DNA from: DASYQD01 sp036005845
GTDB lineage: Bacteria; Acidobacteriota; Thermoanaerobaculia; Multivoradales; JAIOJS01
DNA: 64,000 nucleotides
Assembly: GCA_036005845.1 (NCBI GenBank)
Contig: DASYQD010000108.1
Location: 1 to 64,000 of the forward strand
Direction: 5' to 3'
The position numbers were made by a program, and so were the translations under genes. The notes below the pieces were generated by a model that was not told the DNA's origin, ran no database searches, and was given only the letters and a program-made list of their open reading frames with translations. Of this stretch, positions 36,929-45,766 are shown in pieces; the first letter of the stretch is position 1, and each line of letters starts with the position of its first letter.

Positions 36929-39900
36929 ATGCGCCTCGCGTTGCTCGTGTCCGCTGTAGCGCTGGTGGTAGTTGCACCGCTGCGCGCCGCTCTCGATGTC
37001 CCATCGAGCGGCGTCGACCCAGTCCTATTCTCGAATCTCGCATACCGCCCGCTGCCCTTCACGCGGGGCGGGCGCTCGACCGCGGTGGCCGGAGTGCCCT
37101 CGGCGCCGTTCACGTTCTACTTCGGCAGCATCGGCGGCGGGGTGTGGAAGACGACCGACGCGGGGACGACGTGGAACAACGTCTCGGATGGGTTCTTCGC
37201 GGCGGGCTCGGTGGGCGCCATCGCGGTGGCCGAGTCGGACCCGAACGTCGTCTACGTCGGCACCGGCACCGCCTGCCTGCGCACCAACGTGTCGCCGGGC
37301 GTCGGCATGTATCGCTCGAGCGACGGCGGCAAGACGTGGGTGCAGGTGGGGCTGCGCGACGCCGGTCAGATCGGGCGGGTGCGCGTTCATCCGACGAACC
37401 CGGACCTCGTCTACGCTGCGGTGCTCGGCAACGTGTTCGAGCCGACGCCGACGCGCGGCGTCTTCCGCTCGAAGGACGGTGGCAAGACGTGGGAGAAGGT
37501 GCTCTTCGTCGACGACGAGACGGGCGCTTCGGACGTGGCGATCGACCCTGCCGATCCGCGCGTGCTCTACGCCGGCACGTGGACGGTCGAGCGGAGGCCG
37601 TGGACCCTCGACAGCGGCAGCACGCGGGACGGAATCTGGAAGTCGACCGACGGCGGCGATACGTGGACGCGGCTCGCCGGCGGCCTGCCGACGGGGATCG
37701 TCGGCCGCACGACGGTCGCCCTTTCGCGCAGTCGCCCGGGCCGGGTGTGGGCGCTCATGGATGCGGCGGTGGGCGAGGGAGGTCTCTTCCGCTCCGACGA
37801 TGCCGGTGCGACCTGGCAGCGCGTCAACGAGGATCCCGACCTCACCGCGCGCGCCTTCTACTTCGGCCACTTGATCGCCGATCCGGTCGACGCGGACACG
37901 GTCTACGTGCTGAACATCGGGCTGATGAAGTCGGTCGACGGCGGCAAGAGCTTCACCTGGATGGAAGACCAGCACGAGGACCATCACGACCTCTGGCTCA
38001 ATCCGGCGAACCCGAAGATCCTCATCGAAGGCAACGACGGCGGCGCCACGGTGTCGCTCAACGGCGGCGCGACCTGGTCGACGCAGCTCAACCAGCCGAC
38101 GGCCGAGATCTACCGCGTCGCGACCGACAATCGGTACCCGTTTCGCGTCTACGGCGCGCAACAGGACAGCGGCACGGTCTCGGTGCCGAGCGCCAGCCGC
38201 AACATCCCGCTCGAGCTGATGGACTACTACCAAGTGGCCGGCGGCGAGGCGAGCCACATCGCCGTCGACCCGCGCGACGCGGACATCGTCTACGCGACGA
38301 TCAGCGGCCAGATCTCGCGCACCGACGCCGGCCGCAGGATGTCCGACCTCCTCTACGTCTACCCGGAGCCGCGGGGCGGCACGCGCGCGGCGGACATGAA
38401 GTACCGCACGCCGTGGAACCAGCCGGTGCGCATCTCGCCGCACGATCCCGACGTGCTCTACACCACGTCACAGTACGTGCACCGTTCGCGGGACGGCGGC
38501 CGCACGTGGCAGGTCATCAGCCCCGACCTGACGCGCAACGACAAGAGCAAGCAGGAGACGCCGGGCCTGCGGCGCCTGCCGTACGAAGGCACCGGCGCCG
38601 AGATCTACGACACCGTCTTCGCGTTCGAGGAATCCCCGGTGCGCCAGGGCGTGCTCTGGGCCGGCAGCGACGACGGGCTGGTGCACGTCTCGACCGACGA
38701 CGGCAAGACGTGGACGAACGTGACGCCGCCGGACATGCCTGAATGGGGGACGGTGAACTCGATCGAGCCGTCGGTGCACGATCCCGGCCGCGCGGTGATC
38801 GCCGTGTTCCGCCACATGGCGGTGGGCGATTTCCAGCCCTACGTCTTCCGCACCGACGACTACGGCCGGACGTGGCAGCGCCTCACCGACGGCCGCAACG
38901 GCATCCCGGCCGATCATTTCGTGCGCGTCGTGCGCGAGGACAAGGCGCGCCGCGGCCTGCTCTACGCCGGCACCGAGTTCGGGATGTACGTCTCGTTCGA
39001 CGACGGCGCGCACTGGCAGCCGCTGCAGCTCAACCTGCCGGTGGTGCCGATCAGCGATCTGCAGGTGAAGGACCGCAGCCTCGTGATGTCGACGTTCGGC
39101 CGCGGCTTCTGGCTGCTCGACGACCTCAGCGTGCTCGAGCAGCTCACGCCCGGCACGGCGACCGATCGTCACCGCCTGTTCGCGCCGCGCGAGGGAGTGC
39201 GGCCGGCCGCGAACGGCTCCTATCCGCCGGTGGATGGCGGGGCGACCATCTGGTACTACCTCGCCGCCGACGTGCACCCGGTCACCATCGAGATCCGCGA
39301 CCAGAGCGGCGGGCGCGTGGCGAAGTACGAGAGCCTGCCGCCCGGCGAGGAGCTCGAGCCGTCGGGGCTGCCGCTCGAGTTCGACCAGGTCTTCGGCGGC
39401 CGCAACATCGTCACCGCCCATCGCGGCCTCAACCAGTTCCGCTGGACGACGCGCCACTCGCCGCCCTACGGGCCCGAGCCGGTGGACTCGCTGTTCGGCT
39501 TCCAGGGCCCGTACGTGGTTCCTGGCGATTACCAGGTGACGCTGACGGCGGGCGAGTGGAGCGCCACCGAGACGCTCACGGTGCGGCCGGACCCGCGCGT
39601 GAAGACGACGACGGCCGAATACGAGGCGCAATTCCGCCTGGCGCGGGAGCTGGGCGGCCGTTTGCGCACGCTGCGCGAAGGCATCGCGCACCTACGCGAG
39701 GTCCGGGGCAAGCTCGAGAAGATCGCAGCGGACACGACGGCGAGCGGCGAGGTAGTCGCGGAGTCGAAGCGCTTGACCGGAGATCTCTCGGCGATCGAGG
39801 CGCAGTTGACGCGCGTGAAGGGTCAGCGCGGCCCCCGGCTCGATTCCAAGCTGAGCAGCTTCTACAAGGGGGTGGTGGACAGCGACCTGCCACCATCGGC

Positions 39901-40045
39901 AGCCATCGAAGAGCGCGCCCGCGATCTGCTGCCCGAGGTAGACCGCACGCTGGCGGCATGGGCGGACGTCTCGAGCCGCGCAGACGCGTGGCTGGCGCAG
40001 CACCCACTGCCGCCGGCGGCTTCGCCGCCGGCCTCGAATCCTTAG
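36929..40045 (+). CDS. Secreted VPS10/BNR beta-propeller protein
   Basis: 1038 aa, from the ATG at 36929 with AGGAGG at 36918-36923; the signal peptide is RLALLVSAVALVVVAPLRAA. Repeated BNR boxes (TTDAGTTWNNVS, SSDGGKTWVQVG, SKDGGKTWEKV, STDGGDTWTRLA, RSRDGGRTWQVI) fill residues 40-720 as in the sortilin/VPS10 fold. A small C-terminal sandwich (VTIEIRDQSGGRVAKYE...GDYQVTLTAGEWSATETL) and a helical tail follow. It is a paralogue of the C-terminal part of the 28959-33071 product. No Asp/Glu pair typical of sialidases is evident, so it is probably a binding rather than a hydrolytic propeller. Location: periplasm or cell surface. Confidence 0.85.
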   Translation: MRLALLVSAVALVVVAPLRAALDVPSSGVDPVLFSNLAYRPLPFTRGGRSTAVAGVPSAPFTFYFGSIGGGVWKTTDAGTTWNNVSDGFFAAGSVGAIAVAESDPNVVYVGTGTACLRTNVSPGVGMYRSSDGGKTWVQVGLRDAGQIGRVRVHPTNPDLVYAAVLGNVFEPTPTRGVFRSKDGGKTWEKVLFVDDETGASDVAIDPADPRVLYAGTWTVERRPWTLDSGSTRDGIWKSTDGGDTWTRLAGGLPTGIVGRTTVALSRSRPGRVWALMDAAVGEGGLFRSDDAGATWQRVNEDPDLTARAFYFGHLIADPVDADTVYVLNIGLMKSVDGGKSFTWMEDQHEDHHDLWLNPANPKILIEGNDGGATVSLNGGATWSTQLNQPTAEIYRVATDNRYPFRVYGAQQDSGTVSVPSASRNIPLELMDYYQVAGGEASHIAVDPRDADIVYATISGQISRTDAGRRMSDLLYVYPEPRGGTRAADMKYRTPWNQPVRISPHDPDVLYTTSQYVHRSRDGGRTWQVISPDLTRNDKSKQETPGLRRLPYEGTGAEIYDTVFAFEESPVRQGVLWAGSDDGLVHVSTDDGKTWTNVTPPDMPEWGTVNSIEPSVHDPGRAVIAVFRHMAVGDFQPYVFRTDDYGRTWQRLTDGRNGIPADHFVRVVREDKARRGLLYAGTEFGMYVSFDDGAHWQPLQLNLPVVPISDLQVKDRSLVMSTFGRGFWLLDDLSVLEQLTPGTATDRHRLFAPREGVRPAANGSYPPVDGGATIWYYLAADVHPVTIEIRDQSGGRVAKYESLPPGEELEPSGLPLEFDQVFGGRNIVTAHRGLNQFRWTTRHSPPYGPEPVDSLFGFQGPYVVPGDYQVTLTAGEWSATETLTVRPDPRVKTTTAEYEAQFRLARELGGRLRTLREGIAHLREVRGKLEKIAADTTASGEVVAESKRLTGDLSAIEAQLTRVKGQRGPRLDSKLSSFYKGVVDSDLPPSAAIEERARDLLPEVDRTLAAWADVSSRADAWLAQHPLPPAASPPASNP

Positions 40046-40077
40046 TCGAGCGCGAGCGATTCCGTGGTGCGCGGTCG

Positions 40078-40890
40078 CTATGCCGCGACGGTGACGCCGT
40101 TGCGCGGGCACCACTGCGCCAGCGGGCACCGGCTGCAGAAGGGCTTCCTCGCCTGGCAGATGGCGCGGCCGTGGAGGATGAGGCCGTGGGAGAGGAAGAT
40201 CCACTCCTCGTGCGGGATGCGGCGGATCAGGTCCTGCTCGATCTTCACGGGATCGTCGTTCAGCGACAGGCCGAGGCGGTAGGAGAGCCGGCGCACGTGG
40301 GTGTCGACGACGACGCCCACCGCGATGCCGAAGGCGGAGCCGAGGACGACGTTGGCGGTCTTGCGCGCCACGCCGGGAAGGGTCAGCAGCTCGTCCATCG
40401 TTCGCGGCACTTCGCCGCCATAGACGTCGCGGAGGCGTTTCGCCGTGCCGAGCACGGACTTCGTCTTGTTGCGGAAGAAGCCGGTGGGGCGGATGTCCAT
40501 CTCGAAGACCGCCGGATCGGCGGCGGCGAAGTCGTCCACCGTGCGGTACTTCTCGAAGAGCGTGCGCGTCACCTGGTTGACGGTCTCGTCGGTGGACTGC
40601 GCGGAGAGGATGGTGGCGAGGAGGAGCTGCAGCGGGTTCTCGTGCAGGAGCGCCGTCTGCGCGTCGGGGTAGAGCTCGTGCAGCGTGCGGACGATGGCGG
40701 CGACCGCCTGGTCGTCGACCTTGCGCGGCTTGCGCGCCTTCGTCTTCGGCTTCACCTTGATCTTGCGCGGCTTCGCCTTCGCGCCGGCGGCCGCGCTCGC
40801 CATCGCCGCCGCTCCGGCGGCGGCGCCGCGCGGCCGCGACGAGCGCGTCGCCGCGCCGCGGCCCGAGGCACGCGCCGCCGCCTTCCTCAT
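40078..40890 (-). CDS. nth: Endonuclease III with N-terminal basic extension
   Basis: 270 aa from the ATG at 40890, overlapping the stop of the upstream peptidase gene. Residues 60-265 are a full Nth: HhH motif LPGVARKTANVVL with the catalytic Lys, catalytic Asp in VDTHVRRLSYRLGLS, and the Fe-S cluster cysteines CQARKPFCSRCPLAQWC (C-x6-C-x2-C-x5-C). It is a DNA glycosylase/AP lyase that removes oxidised pyrimidines. The first ~58 residues are Ala/Lys/Arg-rich (KPRKIKVKPKTKARKPRKV), unlike the 211-aa E. coli enzyme, and resemble histone-type tails. Confidence 0.93.
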   Translation of the reverse strand: MRKAAARASGRGAATRSSRPRGAAAGAAAMASAAAGAKAKPRKIKVKPKTKARKPRKVDDQAVAAIVRTLHELYPDAQTALLHENPLQLLLATILSAQSTDETVNQVTRTLFEKYRTVDDFAAADPAVFEMDIRPTGFFRNKTKSVLGTAKRLRDVYGGEVPRTMDELLTLPGVARKTANVVLGSAFGIAVGVVVDTHVRRLSYRLGLSLNDDPVKIEQDLIRRIPHEEWIFLSHGLILHGRAICQARKPFCSRCPLAQWCPRNGVTVAA

Positions 40891-43157
40891 CTGCTCTCCA
40901 ACGCCGCAGTGGCGCGATCGATCGCCGCCGTCGCGCCCCGCAGCACCTCCGCCAGCACGCCGATCTGCTGCTCGGCCTCGTCCCACTTGCGTTGCTCGAT
41001 CGCCTCGCGCACCGCGGGCAGCGTCTTGACGCCGTAGCCGGTGTACTTGCCGGGCGCGTAGATCTGATGCACGAACCACGGCCGGCCGGGAAGCCCCTGG
41101 CTGCGCGTCAGCGAGTGCTCGATCGCCATCAGTCCCTGGTCGTAGGGCGCGGCGGCCGCCGGCTCCATCGGCCCCTGCGCCCGCCGCGCCGCCACCGCCT
41201 TCGAGTGACGGCCCGCCGCTTCCTTGAGCCGTTCCACCGCGTTGGCGAGCGGCGCGAAGTTGAGATAGGGCACCGGCTCCTTCGGCTCCGGCACCACCCA
41301 TGTCTCTTTGGGATCCCAGCCCGCGGCGTAGACGCCCTCGCGGATGCGACGGTTCTCCTCGGCGGTGTCGTCGCGCATCTTGGCGGTGAGCTTCTGCACC
41401 TCGTCGGCGTAGCGGCCGATGGTGTCGGCGAGCCGCTGCAGGTCGAAGGGCAGCAGGTCGGCCTCGGCAAGCCGCAGCGTCAGGCGACCGCCGACCTCGG
41501 CCAGCGCCTTGCCGTAGATGAAGCCGGGATCGCCGAAGCGGCGGTAGTGGTCGTAGCTGTCGTAGATCGAGTGGTACTGGCCGTACTGCTCCTCGTCGCT
41601 GAAGCCGAGGTTCAGCGTGGCGACGCCGAGGTGTTGCAGGAACGGCGTGTAGTCGCTGCCCGAGCCGAGCGGCTCGATGCGCAGATCGCCGCCGGTCTTG
41701 GCGACGTCGCGCAGCTCCGGCTCGCCGGTGAGCGTGACGTGCGCGCGCTCCCGATCGGCGACCGACTTGGGGATCTGCGGGTCGCGCACGTCGGCCATCA
41801 CCTGGTTGACGAAGGGCTCCAGCGCGTGGCTGCCGCCGATGTCGAGGAAGCCGCGCGAGTTGGTGTCGGAGTTCATGTAGACGACGAGCTTCTTCTGCAG
41901 CTCCTGGGCGTGCTGCTCGGCGAACTCGGTCGAGCCGAGGAGCCCCGGCTCCTCGCCGTCCCACGCCGCGTAGACGATGGTGCGGCTCGGCCGCCAGCCG
42001 TCGCGTGCGAGCCCCGCCACCGCCTTCGCCTCGGCGAGCAGCGCCGCGAGCCCCGACACCGGGTCGGTGGCGCCGTTCACCCACGCGTCGTGATGGTTGC
42101 CGCGCATCACCCACTCGTCGGGCAGCTCGCGGCCGGGCAGCTTGGCGATGACGTCGTAGATCGGCCGCACCTGCCAGTCGAAGACGAGCTTCAGGTGCAC
42201 CTTCGCCGGCCCCGGCCCGAGGTGGTAGGGCAGCGGCAACGCCCCGCGCCATTCCTCGGGCGCCATCGGCCCCGACATCGCGGCGAGCAGCGGCTGCGCG
42301 TCGCGCGCCGAGATCGGCAGCACAGTGATCTTGGTCAGCGTCTGCGCCTCGCTGCGCGCCAGCCGCTTGGCCCCGGCCACCGCGCCGACGCCCGGCGTCA
42401 GCGGATCGCCCGGGTGCAGCGGCATGTCCGCCACCGAGCCGCGCTGCACGCCTTGCGGCGGCCGCCAGCCGCCCTTGGGGTACATGTCGCCTTCGTAGTA
42501 GCCGTCGCCGCTCGGGTCGCTGTAGATGATGCAGCCGATGGCGCCGTGCTCGGCGGCCACCTTCGGCTTGATGCCGCGCCACGAGCCGCCGTAGCGCGCG
42601 ATGGCGATCTTCCCCTTCACGTCGACGCCGCGTTTCGCCAGCTCTTCGTAGTCGGCCGGCACGCCGTAGTTGACGTAGACGAGCTCGCCCGTCACGTCGC
42701 CGTCGATCGAATAGGCGTTGTACGTCGGGAGCTGCTCCGCGTGCTGGCCCGACGTCGAGTCCTCGGCGATGGTGTCTTCGGCCAACGAAGCCTGGAAGTG
42801 CGTCGGCGCGACGAGCTCGAGCCGCCGCTCCTTCGGCGTCGGGAAGAGCACCTGGAACTCCTCGATCGAAGTGTCGTAGCCCCACTCGCGGAACCACCCC
42901 GCGATGCGCTCGGCGTTCTCCTTGTCGTAAGGCGACCCGAGGTGATGCGGTCGCGCCGACAGCACCTTGATCCACTCGCCGATCTGCGCCGGATCGATCG
43001 CCGCGTCGAGCTTCGCCTCCAACGCTCGCTCTGCCGCGGCGCGGTCACCCGAGAACCCCAGCATCGGCGGCGCGTCGGCAGGGCCGGCCGCCCCGACGAT
43101 CGCCGCCATCGCGGCAGCGCACGGTAGGAGCACCAAGGCGCGGCGAGCACGAGTCAT
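40887..43157 (-). CDS. Secreted M28-family peptidase (PSMA/glutamate carboxypeptidase II type)
   Basis: 756 aa from the ATG at 43157, which has AGGAGGT ahead of it; the signal peptide is RALVLLPCAAAMAAIVGAAG. A PA-domain insert (VYVNYGVPADYEELAKRGVDVKGKIAIARYGGSWRG...CIIYSDPSGDG) splits the peptidase. Zinc ligands are readable: His in GNHHDAW, Asp in GATDPVSG, catalytic and binding Glu in DGEEPGLLG, Asp in YMNSDTNSRG, His in YHSIYDSYDHY. A C-terminal dimerisation domain ends the chain (GYGVKTLPAVREAIEQRKWDEA). It probably trims peptides or N-acylated dipeptides outside the cytoplasm. The stop overlaps the endonuclease III start. Confidence 0.92.
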   Translation of the reverse strand: MTRARRALVLLPCAAAMAAIVGAAGPADAPPMLGFSGDRAAAERALEAKLDAAIDPAQIGEWIKVLSARPHHLGSPYDKENAERIAGWFREWGYDTSIEEFQVLFPTPKERRLELVAPTHFQASLAEDTIAEDSTSGQHAEQLPTYNAYSIDGDVTGELVYVNYGVPADYEELAKRGVDVKGKIAIARYGGSWRGIKPKVAAEHGAIGCIIYSDPSGDGYYEGDMYPKGGWRPPQGVQRGSVADMPLHPGDPLTPGVGAVAGAKRLARSEAQTLTKITVLPISARDAQPLLAAMSGPMAPEEWRGALPLPYHLGPGPAKVHLKLVFDWQVRPIYDVIAKLPGRELPDEWVMRGNHHDAWVNGATDPVSGLAALLAEAKAVAGLARDGWRPSRTIVYAAWDGEEPGLLGSTEFAEQHAQELQKKLVVYMNSDTNSRGFLDIGGSHALEPFVNQVMADVRDPQIPKSVADRERAHVTLTGEPELRDVAKTGGDLRIEPLGSGSDYTPFLQHLGVATLNLGFSDEEQYGQYHSIYDSYDHYRRFGDPGFIYGKALAEVGGRLTLRLAEADLLPFDLQRLADTIGRYADEVQKLTAKMRDDTAEENRRIREGVYAAGWDPKETWVVPEPKEPVPYLNFAPLANAVERLKEAAGRHSKAVAARRAQGPMEPAAAAPYDQGLMAIEHSLTRSQGLPGRPWFVHQIYAPGKYTGYGVKTLPAVREAIEQRKWDEAEQQIGVLAEVLRGATAAIDRATAALESR

Positions 43158-43231
43158 CAGGACCTCCTGTGGGAGTGGTGGGTGGAGTCGGCGGGGCAAG
43201 CGGATTCTACCCACGGCTGTAACCTCCGGAG

Positions 43232-43822
43232 GTGCCCCGGGTAGACAACGGTGAAGGCGGCCAGACGTTGGAACAGACCAGCGATCAGGAGGTCATGATG
43301 CAGGTGCGGGCCGGGGACGTGGAACAGCTCTCGATCCTCTTCGAGCGCCACCACCAGCGCCTCTTCGGCTTCTGCCTGGGCATCCTCGGCAACCGCGACT
43401 CGGCGCGCGACCTCGTCCAGGAAGTCTTCTTCCGCCTGCTCAAGTACCGCGACAGCTTCCGCCCCGAAGCGCCCTTCGCGCCCTGGCTCTACCGCCTGGC
43501 CCGCAACGCCTGCATCGACCACCTGAGAAAGTCGGGCCGCGAGCGCCCGACCGAGCCCGACTTCGAGCGCCCGGACCCGACCCCACTGGTGCCCGAGGAG
43601 ATCGCGAAGCGCGAAGAGCTGCAGAAGCTGCAAAGGGCGCTCGGCCGCCTGCCCGAGGACAAGCGCGAGCTGCTGCTGCTGGCGCGCTCGGGCACCCTCT
43701 CCTACGAACAGATCGCGGCGCTGCTCGGCTGCAGCGTCGGCGCGCTCAAAGTGCGCGTCCATCGCGCGCTGCAGCTCCTGCGCGAGGCGTACGCGCGCGT
43801 CGATTCGGAGGCTTTGTCATGA
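43232..43822 (+). CDS. ECF-type sigma-70 factor
   Basis: 196 aa from a GTG at 43232 (GGAGGT overlaps just upstream; alternative ATG at 43295). Region 2: LSILFERHHQRLFGFCLGILGNRDSARDLVQEVFFRLLKYRDSF. Region 4: EELQKLQRALGRLPEDKRELLLLARSGTLSYEQIAALLGCSVGALKVRVHRALQLLREAY with the HTH. This is the normal two-domain ECF architecture. The stop overlaps the next ATG (ATGA), so anti-sigma is made together with it. It probably directs transcription of its own operon and other envelope genes. Confidence 0.92.
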   Translation: MPRVDNGEGGQTLEQTSDQEVMMQVRAGDVEQLSILFERHHQRLFGFCLGILGNRDSARDLVQEVFFRLLKYRDSFRPEAPFAPWLYRLARNACIDHLRKSGRERPTEPDFERPDPTPLVPEEIAKREELQKLQRALGRLPEDKRELLLLARSGTLSYEQIAALLGCSVGALKVRVHRALQLLREAYARVDSEALS

Positions 43823-44709
43823 GCGAGACGGACAGCAAGAACGTCAATCCGCGAGCCTGCGAAGAGATTTTGGAGTCGTGGTCGGCGAGCCTCGCCGGCG
43901 GCGAGCCGGTGTCCGCGAGCGTGCGCGAGCACCTCGAGAGCTGCGTCGAGTGCGCGCAGGCCGCGGAGGAGATGAAGCAGGTGTGGACGCGGCTCGGCGT
44001 TCTCGCCGAGTCGGCGCCGACGCCGCTGCTGCGGCGCGACTTCGACACGGTGCTGGCGAGCTACCGCGAGGGCATGGGCGGGCGATTCGGCGAGGCCGCG
44101 ACCGCGGTGTCGAGCGGCGCACCCGCCAGTGCCGATGCGGGGCGCGCCGCCGGCCCCGCACGCCCGCTCGCCTTCAGGCGTCAACGCACCGTACGGCGCC
44201 GCCTGTACCAGCTCGGTTACGGCCTCGCCGCGCTGCTCGCCGGCGTCGTCGTCGGCGTCATCATCCGTCCCAACTCGCACCGCGAAGAGGTCGCCGAGAT
44301 GCGCGGCGAGCTGCGCGCCCTCCACCAGGAAGTGGCGCTGTCGATGCTGCAGCAAACCTCCGCCAGCGCGCGCCTGCAGGGCGTCAGCGTCGGCGCGCAG
44401 ATGGCGCGGCAGGATCCGCAGGTGCTGAGTGCCCTCCTCGAGACCCTCGCCACCGACCCGAGCCCGAACGTGCGCCTCGCCGCCGTCGACGCCCTCGCGG
44501 GCCGAGCTGCCGAGCCCGCCGTGCAGCTCCGTCTCGGCGAGGCGCTGCGTCGCGAGGAGTCGCCGTTGGTGCAGATTTCCCTCGCCGACGCGCTGCTCAC
44601 CGCCGACGGCGCCCAGGCGCGGCGCATCGTCGCGCCGCTGGCTACGCAGGTCGGCGTGCGGCCGGAAGTGCGGCAATACGTGCGGCAGCGGCTGGGGCTC
44701 CACACGTGA
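43819..44709 (+). CDS. Anti-sigma factor with zinc-binding N-terminus and HEAT-like repeats
   Basis: 296 aa. The N-terminal 60 residues contain CEEILESWSA...SVREHLESCVECAQAAEEM, a HxxxCxxC anti-sigma (ZAS) signature with a further Cys. A single membrane helix lies at about 132-152 (LYQLGYGLAALLAGVVVGVII). The periplasmic part holds HEAT-like helical repeats (LLETLATDPSPNVRLAAVDALAGRA, AVQLRLGEALRREESPLVQISLADALL). It would sequester the ECF sigma at the membrane and release it on an envelope signal. The overlap with the sigma gene and with the next gene (GTGA) supports one operon. Confidence 0.85.
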   Translation: MSETDSKNVNPRACEEILESWSASLAGGEPVSASVREHLESCVECAQAAEEMKQVWTRLGVLAESAPTPLLRRDFDTVLASYREGMGGRFGEAATAVSSGAPASADAGRAAGPARPLAFRRQRTVRRRLYQLGYGLAALLAGVVVGVIIRPNSHREEVAEMRGELRALHQEVALSMLQQTSASARLQGVSVGAQMARQDPQVLSALLETLATDPSPNVRLAAVDALAGRAAEPAVQLRLGEALRREESPLVQISLADALLTADGAQARRIVAPLATQVGVRPEVRQYVRQRLGLHT

Positions 44710-45707
44710 GCGACAGCGTGGCTGCGGAGATGACGACCATGAGCCGATCGATGCGCAGGTCGATCCGCGCGAATCGCGGCGCCAGTCGCGCGCTCGCTCT
44801 GCTCACCTGCGCGGCGTTCGTGGCGGTTGCAGCAACGGCGGCCGCGCACTCGGGCCCACATCCGCACCCGCGCGTGCACGTCCACCCCTCGGCCGCCGGC
44901 TGGCGCTCGCCGGGACCCGACTACCCGGCCGCGGCGCAGGATCGCCAGGAGCGCTCGTTCCAGCTCCCGGGCGGCGCCGGCAAGGTGGTCGTCGACAACG
45001 TCGCCGGTCACGTGCGCGCCCGCGCCGTCGACGGCGACACGGTTCGTATCGTGGCGCTGCAGATCGCGCATGCCACGACCGCTGCCAACCTCGACCTGGC
45101 GCGCCGCGAGATGCCGCTGCGGCTGTCGCAGCACGGCGACACCGTCATCGCCTACGTCGAGTCGCCATTCCGCGATGAAAACGGGCACCTGCAGGGGCCG
45201 TGGGACGAGCTGCCCTACCGGGTGCTCTACGACTTCGAGGTCGAGGTGCCGCGGCGCGCCGCCGTCGAGCTGAGCACGGTGCTCGACGGCAATGTCGAGC
45301 TCGCCGGCACCGACGGCGGCTTCCTGGTGCGCAACGTCAACGGCGACGTCGAGGTGCGCGACGTCTGCGGCGCCGGCAAGGCGCTCACCGTCAACGGCGA
45401 GCTGGCTGTGCGCTTCCGAGAGAACCCCGGCGGCGCCTGCGAGTTCAGCAACGTCAACGGCGACGTCGACGTCACCTTCCAACCCGGTCTCGCCGCCGAC
45501 GTGCGCTTCAAGACCATGAACGGCGACGGCTGGAGCGACTTCCCGTACACGCTGGTGCCGCTGCGCCCGGAGGTCAACGAGAGCCGGCGCGACGGCCGCT
45601 ACGTCATCAAGAGCGACTGGTCGCAAGGCATCCGCATCGGCGCCGGCGGCCCGCAGCTCTCGTTCAGCACCATCAACGGCGATGTGCTGATCCGCAAGTC
45701 CACATGA
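44706..45707 (+). CDS. DUF4097-type beta-helix protein (1)
   Basis: 333 aa from the GTG overlapping the anti-sigma stop. Signal sequence ALALLTCAAFVAVAATAAAHS. A His-rich stretch (SGPHPHPRVHVHPSA) follows. The domain has the DUF4097 ladder of short strands, each ending in a turn: GKVVVDNVAGHVRARAVDGD, ELSTVLDGNVELAGTDGGF, VRNVNGDVEVRDVCG, TVNGELAVRF, FSNVNGDVDVTF. These right-handed-helix proteins sit outside the membrane and are often encoded with ECF or anti-sigma genes; their function is not known. It is probably the envelope-stress output of the operon. Confidence 0.85.
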   Translation: MSDSVAAEMTTMSRSMRRSIRANRGASRALALLTCAAFVAVAATAAAHSGPHPHPRVHVHPSAAGWRSPGPDYPAAAQDRQERSFQLPGGAGKVVVDNVAGHVRARAVDGDTVRIVALQIAHATTAANLDLARREMPLRLSQHGDTVIAYVESPFRDENGHLQGPWDELPYRVLYDFEVEVPRRAAVELSTVLDGNVELAGTDGGFLVRNVNGDVEVRDVCGAGKALTVNGELAVRFRENPGGACEFSNVNGDVDVTFQPGLAADVRFKTMNGDGWSDFPYTLVPLRPEVNESRRDGRYVIKSDWSQGIRIGAGGPQLSFSTINGDVLIRKST

Positions 45708-45766
45708 GCTTCATCACGATGTACTCGGCCTCGACCGTTCGTCGTCAGAGAGGAGCCTCGCTCATC

